Positions 36,732 to 48,200 of a stretch of DNA of 64,000 nucleotides are shown piece after piece. The position numbers and the translations under genes are program-made. Origin of the DNA: Trochalopteron elliotii (Eukaryota > Chordata > Aves > Passeriformes > Leiothrichidae). The notes under the pieces were generated by a model. That model saw only the letters and a list, made by a program, of their open reading frames with translations, made no database searches and was not told where the DNA came from. The stretch covers positions 62,001-126,000 of the forward strand of contig JANPWX010019201.1 of assembly GCA_024734555.1 (NCBI GenBank). The letters are read 5' to 3'. Each line of letters starts with the position of its first letter. The stretch's first letter is position 1.

Positions 36732-39700
36732 TTCTTTAACCACAAAGTGTAAAAAAATCACTCAGTGAGGGTTTTTTTAAATCAGTTTATGAAAAAAAAA
36801 ACAACAAAACAATCAGCATGGAAAAACACATGCTTTCAGTCCCATGAAATGATACTGAAACTTACAGGAATGTAGAATCATTTGGAATCACCACCCATAG
36901 CTGAGATTTTTCTGCCTGTGATTGTCGGGATACCAAAACATTGAACAGACCCACTTACAAGGATCAGAAGTCATAAGGTCTCAGCAAAACATGCTATCAT
37001 GGGGATTTGTGTTCTCCTTGGCCCATTAACATTTCACTCTTTGCAGCAGCCACCTTCAACCTTCAAAGTTTTTACAAAACCCTCACAATTTTAGGGTTAG
37101 TTTTTGTGCTGAAAGAAGAGCCAGTATACCGTAGAATGCTATTTGGCTATTGCCAGCATTACGATCCATGTTAGCCCTGGCTTTTCAGAAGACAAGTGAT
37201 TTTTCCCCAAGCTGTCTGATTTTATACACTGTTTACTAGTGAGATAGAAAGTGGACAGCACTGCTTCTTGGTAACTTGGCTCTATTTAGAGTTTTGGATG
37301 CTATATAGACTGGAACACTCCATCATATCTATTCAGTTACTCAAGACAAATCAGATTTGCTGGTCTGGATATAAGGATTAATATACCTTAATATGCCTTA
37401 ATAGATGGATGTAAGCAACAAAGACCACGAGTAGTGCAACACAAGAAACAGCCTAAAAGGCTTGAAACATCTTTCTCTGGATGTTCCTTCAGGACCCAAG
37501 GAAATATATCTTTGTACCGGCAAACTGGCTTGCATTCACATTGATACCTAGGAAACTTCTCACTGATCTAACCAGAGAGCCTGACAGCTTCAGTGGAGTT
37601 TACTAAGCAAAACTATAACTACACACAAAAGGTGCTCTTACCTAAACCTGTTTGAAGAAGAATTCTTCTAGTCAGCTTTGTTATCTAAACAGTGGTATGT
37701 TACTTTATTTCTCCTCGCTCAGGATGCCTCAATGGTTGACACAAGAAAAGAAAACAGCATTGATCCAATTGAAAACAAATTCACCATGAGAGCATCAGGC
37801 ACAAAGCAAGAAACAAAAGTGATCCCTTGCAAAGCAAACTGAAAAATTTACACACAATTTATGTCAGATGCAGACACTTGTGACCAAAACACTACAGAAT
37901 GTACTCTGTTCACTGACTCTTGGCAGGAGGAGAACTAATGTACATGGATAGACTCTAGCACTAATTCTGGCAAAACTGAACATTTATTACTACTATTCTC
38001 AAGAAATGGCAACAGCCAATTTTCAACAAGGAGGCCATATCATCACTTGGTGAAATAGAAAGCCCTTTAAATTGCACAAAAATTGTTGCTGGGGTAATCT
38101 ATGGAGATTGTACAAAAGGTAAGATGGGGACAAGATTCTCAGGTGCTGTCAAGAACAATCATCATCATGCTTCAATAGGGTTGGAATATGGAGGAACTCT
38201 TCAGTAGAACATGACTGCTGGCACTGGGGGTAGAACACAGTGTTACAGCTGCTTACTCAATAAACATGCACTATAGTCCTGTCCTCTTTTCTCTGTTCCG
38301 TGTACAGGACAAAATGGAGTCCTTGTGCATGACTAAGGCTATTGGGGGAGAAGAAGGTAATTATGAAAAAAAAAAGAGGAAATAATAGTTTATTCCCTAA
38401 TTAGATGAAGCAAATATTCTAAAGACCAAGAGAGAGTTCTATATTTACATTTGAAAGTCAGAAAAACAGTAACTATAATATAGACTACATCCATCTCTTT
38501 GAGTGGACGCCTTAGCCCTAAAAGAATAACAAAATTTATGGTGTTACAATGCTTTTGGACTGGAGACAATATATCTGTTAGTTCACCCTCTTCTTACTTA
38601 AAAAGGCTGCAAACATTCCAAACAACTCATTTGGAATTTTTTCAAGTCAGTCTCTATTCAGAACCTTTTCTTTCCTTTTCTTCCATTCATTTTTTAAATT
38701 ATGCCAAAGTGTACAGATTAATATCTGGTGAATATAGCATAAAATAACTATAGAAACTACCCAGCTGGTGTATTGAAATACCTTTCTGAAGTCAAAGATA
38801 GAAGGATACTATCGACTAAATTTCTAGGATACTAAAATTTCAAGGCAAGTTAGTTGAAATTAGCTCATATCTTTAGGTTTCATGAATAAACTATAACAGT
38901 TCAAAACAGGGTATTTTTTTTGATAGATAAAGTCCTCTGTATTTTCAAGATAATGAAACTTACACTGATATCAAATGCATCTTGCTTTTCTTTGGAAGAT
39001 AAACTTCTTTTTCCCAGCAAAGTATTGAGTACTTCAGTAATCAGCCCTCCAAACCTATAAAACAGAAATTAAACACTCCACCAATCAATTATAGATTTGT
39101 GTGAGAAGGTTTCCTCCATGGTCTTCAAGAATTGGAAGTTCAGAATTGGAGGGGACAGTTACACATTGTGCAAATGAAAGATTTGCAAATGATAGATTGT
39201 TACTGAGTCTTCAGCCCAAGGGAGAAGATGGATCAGGTAAGACACCTTGCAGAAGCTCAGCTATAGTCCTGCCTGATGTACCACAAAATCTTTGCATGCT
39301 TTGACTAGGAAGTACTTCAACTAGAAAGGAAAAAGTGCCTGAAAGAAGTTTATAGTTCCTTAGGTCTTGTACAAGTAGACTGGAAGTTGACACTGGAAAA
39401 AGGCTAAGTAATTTTGTTGTAGTGCAACCTGTCCCTGCAAATCTGTGCCTCTTCTGCATTATTTCACCTTCTTAGGTAAACTGATGTAGTAAAACTGTGC
39501 TAGTGAACATTTTCTTAGTGTTCTGTTAGTTACATGACTTAGCTAGACTCACAAAAGATTCCTATGCCATAAACCTGTAGTTTGGCCTTAGAAAGCGAAG
39601 TCTTGTTGACTGTCATTGAGATTCAGATCAAATTTTCTGGAAAGAAAACCTAAACTTTTGATAATGGAAAAATTTTGGCAGAAATTTTCTGGGAGAAAAT

Positions 39701-40878
39701 GTATATGATAAAGACTAGTGTGAACCTTGAAAGGAAATCCCACCAAGGTGGATCAAGTACTTAGCGTATCCTACATCTTATAATTTTAAAATTTAATTGT
39801 CCCTATTGGCTGACTGTCCCTATTGCTTATTCCAATAGTCTACCCAAATTCAGCTGTCAGAATGATGTGGTCCAGCAACATGTAAAAACTAAACCCCTGT
39901 TTGATCTGGGTTGGATTATACCCATCCCTATTCTCATCTTTTTCTTAAGGTTTTCTTCTTCAACTTTCATCTGTTTTAATGGCAGGTAAGAATATGCATT
40001 AGAGATAGATGAAAACCCTTGAGGGAAATAATTCTGACTACTCAACACTCATAAGATGAAAGCATCTTGTACTCAGTTGATTCTCAATTAAGTTATGTAA
40101 AAGCAACATTCAGACATGAAAAAAATCAGAAATTACCTATTACCAATCACAATCAATTCTTTTTTTGTTTTTATGTGGTTTGGGTTTTTTTAACTGTTTC
40201 TGTTTACCTTGGGTGAGAGTAAAACAACATACTACATACTCCAGCAAAACAACATGCTACCCTTGGGAAGTGGTCTCATTTTCGAGAAGAAATGCAAAAA
40301 TCATCTGAACCAAATGTGAACTGAACCAGAAACAGTTAAACAGTTAAACCAGATGAGTTAAACATCTGTCTTTGGACAGAATTAGATTTTAGTTACACAG
40401 CTTTCAAACTGCCTGCAGTTTCATATTTAAACAAAGATCCATGTTAAGCCATTATAATGTGTTACCATGCATTAATATTTTATTGTATTTATTGTAAAAG
40501 TAATGTAAGATATGTTTTGTCCCAACTATAGCTACATTTTAGGAATGCAACATTCTTGTTCCGGTATAATAATAAAAGATGCTAGTGGCTGACTTTGAGA
40601 GTCTTTGATGCCAAGATTGTTACACCACTAGATCACTCTTCATTGTCATGGGAATTTTGAAAGTAGTGACAGGACAGATGTTTCTAGGCCCTCCTTTTTG
40701 TTCCCTCTCCTGGTGGGCATGACCGTCCCTTTGTGAGATTATACTATAAACATTACAGCTTAGCATAGGCCAAGTTAAAAAATCCTTGCTCAGAAGGGTT
40801 TGGGGAGTGTTTTTAACTGGGTTTGATCAGTTCTTTGGGTGCTGCTGTCCAGAAGTCAGCAGCATCCTCAGAACAAAG
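36732..40878. other. Intergenic DNA, nothing recognised
   Basis: AT-rich, with short open frames only and no repeat family that I can name. Confidence 0.5.
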
Positions 40879-40884
40879 GCCAGA

Positions 40885-41184
40885 TGTCACAATAGGACAC
40901 GAAATAAAGATGCTTGACTCCAGTCAGAAGGCAGTAGAAATCAGAAGGCTTTATTTACAATTCATTCAGCCCTTTTATAACACGCTGTGCTAAAAAGGCA
41001 TGTTATTGGTCCACAGGACTGACACCTCTTCCATTGGCTAAGTAACAGAAATAGCAAACAACACCTGTTGTTATGGGAAAGGAATATTATTTGCACAAGG
41101 TTGTTTTGGGAAAAAGAAAACTGTTGGAAAGTTTCCCTAGGGAAGAGCTAACAATTCTCAGGCTCAGAAAATATTGGGTCCACA
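40885..41184 (-). mobile_element. Solo LTR (ERVK/class II-like), 300 bp, with perfect 6-bp target duplication
   Basis: Minus-strand TGTGGACCCAATATT to CCTATTGTGACA, with TTATAAAAGGGC followed by AATAAAGCC about 30 bases later: a clear TATA and polyadenylation signal. GCCAGA flanks it on both sides (40879-40884 and 41185-41190). The 6-bp duplication and short LTR point to class II. Confidence 0.9.
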
Positions 41185-41190
41185 GCCAGA

Positions 41191-43664
41191 AGCAGAGTGC
41201 ATGACAAAGAAAAAACTGACAACAGCTGAAAGCTTATCTCCCAAAATTATAGCGCTCTGCATAGTTCTGTAATTGCTGTGCTGACACAGTCAGTGCTTAA
41301 GAAACAGTGACAGTGTTCCTTGTCTGTCAAGGTAGGTACAGTGGTAACATAGAGCTCCGTCTTGGTGTAATGAACAAGGATTAAGCTAATTCTAAAACAC
41401 TGAATAAATATAACGTTCAACACCAGTTTGCCAAAGATATTTTTGGACTACCTACAAACACAAATGATACTCCTGCTGAAGCTTAAGTGATGATCATTGC
41501 ACTTTTTCTGGATTGGAGTGGAAGCCCAGTAAATTCAGTGATATGAGACAGGGTTGGGACCAGCATAAAATTTGATTTATGATTAAGCCACATAACTACC
41601 CTTTAATACGCATTCTCATGTCATTATATTAAGGCTATGTCTGTTAGAGGAAGTATTATTCAATACTGCCAGGGAATGTGATTAGCTTCACAAAAAATGT
41701 ATGCGCTTCAGGAGTTGTGTGAATCAAGAAAGGAATGAAGGGTGCTTCTTGTGTTAAAAGACTAGCCTAGAACTCAGAGGTTTAGTCTTAACCTTAGATT
41801 CACTGGACCATTTAGGATTGGCTTTTCAAAGCTGTTTTATATCCACAGCTTTTACTGACTGTTGCTGTAATTGTGAACATGGAAGCTCTGAAAATTAATC
41901 TTTCAAGCTCACAGGATACCACAGTACTACAAAATACAGGCTACCTGACTACTTTAGGAGCACATTAATTACAACTTTTCTTAATTCCTCTTGCAAGTAC
42001 ACTACTTTTATTAGTTTGTTTCCCAGGTGTCTTTTGTACTATCTTCACTTCTCTAACTCAGTGTACTTTCAACACTCTTTGGATTTCAGCACTTGTTAAA
42101 GATTTCAGCCTAATTCCTGTAAAGTTTGTACTCCTTGAGTTGTTCATAAATCCTTCATTGCTTTATTGTTGAATTATTAAAGTCTTTCCAGCAGAGAAAA
42201 GTAAATACTTCTTGGAAACCTTGAAATGCCTATGTGCCTTATGCCTAATATATAAAGGGCAGATTAATTTCAAGCTATAAAAATAAACAGCTCTCTTTGT
42301 TCTTAAGAGGATTTGGATTGAGTGGAGTGGCTTTATAAGTATATGATTGCTTAGTACTGAAGTTTGGAAACAAAACAGAAAACGTATTATCCATTCATGG
42401 TTAAAAACTACCAGCTTCCGAAAGTTCAATTTAGCTGTTCCTTGAGCTTCTTATTCAGTCTTCCTGCTTGAGGTCTGTGTACTTTACAGGTTTGGATTTT
42501 TTTAAATGAATACAGAAGAACTCCAAAATCAAACCCACTATGAGGAGAAGGAAGAGAGGTAGTGAGGGAAATACATGTATTTAACTGAAAAGCCCATGGG
42601 ATTATGCCAAAAAGCATGACTAATTACAGCACAGTAGCCTCTAGCTCCTTCCAAACCTTGCTCCCCTCTGTGACAGTGCTGCGGTTTCCAGTGACCACCC
42701 TTGTGCTGAGGAATTCTCTGATGTCATCTTCACATGGTCTTACAAAAAAACCCTGCCCACTGATTTCCACAGTGTTTGGTTTTCTAAGGAAGGTTTTTGA
42801 AACAAGTATGTTATTTCCTTTCTATGAACACTAAAAATCCCTGATAAATTTCTGGAAGAGTAGGGTTTAATCCTGCAACTCTTGGCTGAAATTCCTCCCG
42901 CCTGTTTATGTCAACACTGCACTTAGATCAGTACAGCCCTGTCACTTCCACCCTAGATATGGCTAAATCAGATAAATGATAGGGTGTTTTCAAACTTCAG
43001 GTAATGTTGCAAGTGAAAACGCATGTTCATAAAATAAACAGCATAGGCAACAACAACAAACACATAACAAGGCAGGCAAATTGGAATGAGATTCCTCATG
43101 GGACAACTAATAGGTTTCAGGGAGGATACAACAGGAAGTGAGGGCAACAGCCCTTAATCAAGAGATTCTTCCAGAGCTGAGGAGTGTCATGAAGCACAAA
43201 GGTGATGGATGAAGAAAGCAGAGGGTGTAACTGAGGAAGGAAACAGAGACTGTCTATACTTACAGGAAGAATGAAGCTTAGCACAACTTTTATAATGAGA
43301 AATAATAACTACAATTAGGAGGCAGAGGTTACTGAGAGCAAATAAAAGAATTCAGCATTGAAATTCAATGCAAGTCTAAATATAACTGGGGGAGGTATAA
43401 GGGCTTTAGGCCACATTGTTATTGCTAAGCAAAGCAAAATATACTCTGGCTGGGCTTTCTTACATTCTTAACTCCCCCTATATTACTTTGCTTTGTGAAA
43501 CTAGCAGGCAAATCTCATAATCTTCTCTTGGCATCCTGCCCATTCCATACAGCATGCAAAAACCCAGTTTCCTTTAATGAACTTTTTCAGGTCTTACCTT
43601 TAATACCATCTGATAATATGTCTCTTTTCCCAGCATTATTTTTCTAGTTAGTGAAGTAAGAGGA
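41191..43664. other. Intergenic DNA, nothing recognised
   Basis: AT-rich; no exon or named repeat supported. Confidence 0.5.
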
Positions 43665-44070
43665 ATAGCTGAGAGAGCTGGAGTTGCTCAGCATGGAGAA
43701 GAGAAGGCTTCAGGGAGATTTCACTATGGCCTTCCAGTACCTCAAGGGGATTGAAAAGGGAAAAGAGTTTTTATAAAGGCAGACAATGACAAGACAAGAG
43801 GCAATGGTTTTAAATTGAAAGAAGGCAAGTTTAGATTAGCTGTTAGGATGAAATTCTTTACTGGGAGGGCTAGGCACTGGAGTAGGATGCCCAGAAATGT
43901 TGTAGATGCCCCATCCCTGGCACTGTCTAAAGACCACCAGCCTGGACAGGGCTTTGAGTAACCTCTTCTGCTAGAAGGTATCCCTGTTCACAGCAGTGAG
44001 GGTTGTAACTAGAAGATCTTTATCTTTGGGTCCCTTAGCACTCAAACCATATTTTAATTCTCTGATTCCA
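43665..44070 (+). mobile_element. CR1 LINE 3' fragment, plus orientation
   Basis: Runs from a block like GCTCAGCATGGAGAAGAGAA through ATGCCCCATCCCTGGCACTG to TTAATTCTCTGATTCC, in the order of the CR1 ORF2 end and 3' UTR. The sequence is diverged. Confidence 0.9.
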
Positions 44071-44419
44071 TCAATATTTTATCTCGCAGCAAGTGCAAAG
44101 GCTGTGGTTCAATGGGTATGGGCATCAGGTGTACAGGTTAAGGCAATCCAGAATTACTTCTCTTGTCTTCCTTAACATGTTGTGCTCATGTCAGCTTTGC
44201 CACACTGCTTCAGTGGGGAATTTCCAGATGGTTGCCACATATATATTCTCTTTAGGCGTTGGTATGAGCAGTGTTAGTCAGGTAAAAGTTAATGACTCTC
44301 ACTAGCCTTGTTCATTGTACCAATGCATTAAGTTTTCACGTTGGGGGGAGAATAAGCATATTAAAGGATCATGTAGCCGGGGGGGATTGGTCTTTTTCCC
44401 CAGATAACAAGCAGCAGAA

Positions 44420-44671
44420 GGAGAGGACAGTCTTAAGCTGTGCCAGAGGAGGTCTAGGTCGAACATTAGAAAGAAATTCTTCACAGAACGGCTGATTGGG
44501 CATTGGAGTGGGCTGCCCAGGGAGTGGGGAGAGTCACTGTCCGTGGTGGTGGTTAAGGAAAGACTGGATTGTGGCCCTTAGTTTTGCTGGTCTAGATGAC
44601 AAGGTTTGATCACAGGTTGGACTCCATGATCTCACAGGTCTTTTCCAACCTAGATTCTGTGATTCTGTGTG
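44420..44671 (+). mobile_element. CR1 LINE 3' fragment, plus orientation, upstream of the SNAPC3 island
   Basis: Contains AAAGAAATTCTTCACAGA, GGGCTGCCCAGGGAG and ends CTAGATTCTGTGATTCTGTG with intact octamers. It ends about 135 bases before the GC-rich promoter sequence. Confidence 0.93.
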
Positions 44672-44885
44672 AAAGTGTTTGTACCACTTTAGGACAATGG
44701 ACGTGGTGCGTTTTTTCATTAATCGAGAAATTATTTTGGGGGGTAGGGTGTGTTTTGTTTGTTCGATTTTTGTTTGTTTATTTGTTTTGGGACTGTTTTC
44801 TGCCCAGCGAACGCTGCCGGTCGCTCCCGCCCGCCGGCACAGGCCGGGCAGCCGCTCTCCCGGTCACGCGGCAGGCCGCCCGCCC

Positions 44886-45282
44886 NNNNNNNNNNNNNNN
44901 NNNNNNNNNNNNNNNNNNNNNNNNNNNNNNNNNNNNNNNNNNNNNNNNNNNNNNNNNNNNNNNNNNNNNNNNNNNNNNNNNNNNNNNNNNNNNNNNNNNN
45001 NNNNNNNNNNNNNNNNNNNNNNNNNNNNNNNNNNNNNNNNNNNNNNNNNNNNNNNNNNNNNNNNNNNNNNNNNNNNNNNNNNNNNNNNNNNNNNNNNNNN
45101 NNNNNNNNNNNNNNNNNNNNNNNNNNNNNNNNNNNNNNNNNNNNNNNNNNNNNNNNNNNNNNNNNNNNNNNNNNNNNNNNNNNNNNNNNNNNNNNNNNNN
45201 NNNNNNNNNNNNNNNNNNNNNNNNNNNNNNNNNNNNNNNNNNNNNNNNNNNNNNNNNNNNNNNNNNNNNNNNNNNNNNNNNN
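44886..45282. other. Assembly gap, 397 N
   Basis: A run of N inside the SNAPC3 CpG island; its length may be an estimate. It should contain the SNAPC3 start codon and about 315 bases of exon 1. Long open frames across it are artefacts of translating N. Confidence 0.99.
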
Positions 45283-45286
45283 GCAG
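45283..45286 (+). CDS. SNAPC3: SNAPC3 exon 1, last four bases and splice donor
   Basis: The first readable bases after the gap are GCAG followed by GTGGGG, a good donor in the middle of the CpG island. Exon 2 begins with the third base of a codon (C), so exon 1 must end with two bases of a codon. Ending in AG makes that codon AGC (Ser), which fits. The start codon and about 100 codons would then lie inside the gap. Inferred from phase and position, not from a readable exon. Confidence 0.6.
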
Positions 45287-48200
45287 GTGGGGAAGCGCGG
45301 CCGTCTCCAGGCCGGGATTTGCGGCTCCGGTGCGAGGGGGATGCCGGTGGCCTTGCTCGGCGCTGGCGCGGGGCAGGTGGCTGGTGCTGTCGCCAGAGGC
45401 CGCGGCTGTTTCTCAAGAGAGGCGGAAAGGTGCTCGGGCAAAACCGCTTCGGAGCAGCCTCTTCCGGGCCTGTGGCGCGCGTTTGTTTCTATTTCCCGAA
45501 TAAATGCAGAATCACAGACTGTCAGGGGGTTGGAATGGACCTTAAAGACCATATAGCGCCATGCCATGTCCAGGGACACATTCCACTAGACCAAATAGCT
45601 TAGAGCTCCATCCAGCCTGGACTTGAACACTGCCAGAATTCCAGCATCCACAGCTTCTCTGGACAACCTGTTCCAGCGCCTCACCACCCTCAGAGTAAAG
45701 GATTTTTTCCTAATGCCGAATGTAAATTTGCCCCTTTCTCATTTGTACCGAATACTCCTTATCCTGTAGTACAGTTCCTTATGAAGAATTGGTCACCAAC
45801 TGGTCACCAACTGGTGACCAACTGTAGGCCAAATATACTGTGAAGGCAAACAGTTTTTCTGGAGGGTAGTGCTCCAGTGGTGGAAACTTTGTTACATCCG
45901 GGAACTTGAACAAACAGTTTGATGCTTAAAGTTACCTGGGTAAACGTTTAGGAACATGGTACTGGTTGAGCTCTTAAAGGTACCTGAACACCTTCATGGT
46001 TTTAGGAGATCCCCGTTGCACAATACACCTTGAAACATACACTTTCTATGAAAAGATAAGCCAGGCATCTCTTCGTATTAATGAAGAATCATAAAATCAC
46101 AGAATGGTTGGGTTTAAAGGTCATCTTGTTCCAATCCCCCTGCCATGGGGAGGGACACCTTTCCCTAGAGCAGGTTGCTCAAAGCCCCATCCAGTGTAGC
46201 CCCATCCACTGCCAGGGATGGGCATCCTCAGCTTCTCTGGGCGATCTGTTCCAGTCACTCAACGCCTCAACAGCCAAGGACTTCTTCCAAATACTAATCG
46301 CCTACTCTCTTTTAGTTTGAATCCCTTGAAAACATCATTTAGAGTAGTTCAGGTAGCTGGCAGCATACAGTACCTGTTGAGCATCTCTTGGTCCTTAGCC
46401 TCCACTGACTTGTTTTGCTCACGGTGGTGAAATCAGAGCTATGTAAATGCTTTGTGGGTGTTGAAGCAGCAGCAGTGTCTTAACACACTGTGGCTGGAAG
46501 GCTTTCAAGTCATGTGGATAGTGAGAATTGTCCTTCACCTGTGGAAAAGACCTGATTTCAGGCAGTAATTCCTGTAGAAAGCATCACAGTTGGTAATTTA
46601 TCCGTAGTCCATTAGTAAGGAAGACATGCCAGAGTTCTGATCCTATCTGTATAGCTTTGTGCTTCAGCTGTCACAGTTCTGGTGACTAGCATAAATTTTT
46701 ACCATTACTAGACTTAGTAAAAATAGAGGATGATGTTGGTTTAAAAAAATATATTCTGGTGTGGCAGAAACGGTGACAATTACTCTGTAAGCTCTTCCAG
46801 CATAGATGGTCCCTGATTGCTCCTGTGCTCTTTCTTCTCTGTGGCAACTCTGTTGCTGTTTTCATTTGAATTCCAAGGAGTTTTTCCTGTGGTTTCTTTA
46901 TTTTTCCCCACATTCCTCCTTCTTTTTTCTTCTGTTCTGCGTTCTTCAGTGTACCCCTGCTGCTCCTCATTTGCTGTTTGCATTTACTGGTGTTACAGAA
47001 CAATGTTGTCTGTTTCAAGCTGTGTACTGTGAACAGTGGTCATTTGGGAAAGAGAAAATGACTGGTGATCTAAGACAGGGTGAGAACTGATCATCTGGCA
47101 GCCTTTTGTTGGCTTTGCAGGAGAATGAAGCTAAACCTACACATGCTGGTGTGACCTTTCCCCTGTTCAGGCTGGAAATCCCAATCCGTAATCTCCATGT
47201 GCTTTTGCTTTTAAATTAAATAGCCCTAGCCTCTTGAGTCTGTCCTTAACACTGGCCAACCTCATATCTCTGCTTTTGATCACTTTCACTCACCTGCTCT
47301 GAGCTGCTCATATTCCTTTATTGAGGAGAAACAAGAACACTGGGGTACACCAAGATCTGTTCTATGATATACTGGGATCACGTTTATTATTGGTGTAAAT
47401 ATAATTTTATAAGTAAATATAACTTTATAAGGTGAAATACACACATAATGGATATAAATACTGATTTTTCTGTCTCTAAAATATTTCTAAGGAAAATTCT
47501 GACAAATTAAGTAGGTTGTTTTTGGATAGAAGAGAGATAGGAAGATGTGGATACTCCTACATCTATTTTTAAAATAGTGTTAGATTAAAGGAATCTAACA
47601 TGGATTCAGGATGAAGTTTTTCAATAGCAATCATTAAATCTTTCTTAGAGTAGTGATATAGTGTACATTTAAGTATTTCTGACAATGTAGAGTCTTTTCG
47701 GGAAGGGAAATGGTATCATGTTTAAATGCTGTTTAACTCTTTGGGCACCCCAGTGCAATGTGGTCATTGTTGGGGGGTTTTTTTGGTTGGCTGGTTTGGG
47801 GTTTTTTTGTTGGTTTGGGTTTTGCATTTGTTGGGTTTTCTTGGTGGTTTTTTTTTTTTTTAACTTTGTTTTGTTGGGTTTTTTGGTTTATTTGTTGGTT
47901 CATTTTGTTGTTGTTGTTGTTGTTGTTTTGCTTGATGTTTTTGGTTTTTTATTATTATTTTGTTCTACTTTCTTCCTGTAATACATTCCTGCAAACAGAA
48001 TGCAGGAAAAAATTTGTGTCTTTACTGACTTGCATTTGACTCGGTAAGAATGCCTTGCATATTGCTCAAGTTGTATGCTGGTAATCATTATAGAGAGTCC
48101 TCGTGTTTTTGTCAGATCTTAAACAGGTGTAAAATTGTGTCTTTATCTGGAAGATTCCATCAATAATTCTCTTAAATAACCAAGGTGTCAAAAGAATAAA

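Larger units (their letters stand above)
44806..45480 (+). promoter_or_regulatory. SNAPC3: SNAPC3 CpG-island promoter, mostly within an assembly gap
   Basis: GC- and CpG-rich sequence flanks the gap on both sides, in sharp contrast to the AT-rich surroundings. It lies immediately 5' of the first donor of SNAPC3. An ETS/GABP-like CTTCCGGG occurs near 45461 in the intronic half. The transcription start cannot be placed because it is either in the gap or in the short GC-rich stretch before it. Confidence 0.75.

Noticed and set aside
44596..45603. Open frames of 212-335 codons across the right gap
   Set aside because: Same artefact. None is in a frame joined to a readable SNAPC3 N-terminus, apart from the four bases next to the donor.
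46686..47018. 110-codon minus-strand Lys-rich frame in SNAPC3 intron 1
   Set aside because: Low-complexity composition opposite a T-rich stretch, with no homology that I recognise.
47718..48039. Hydrophobic frames (Phe/Val/Leu/Trp) suggesting membrane proteins
   Set aside because: Product of a T/G-rich low-complexity tract in SNAPC3 intron 1.
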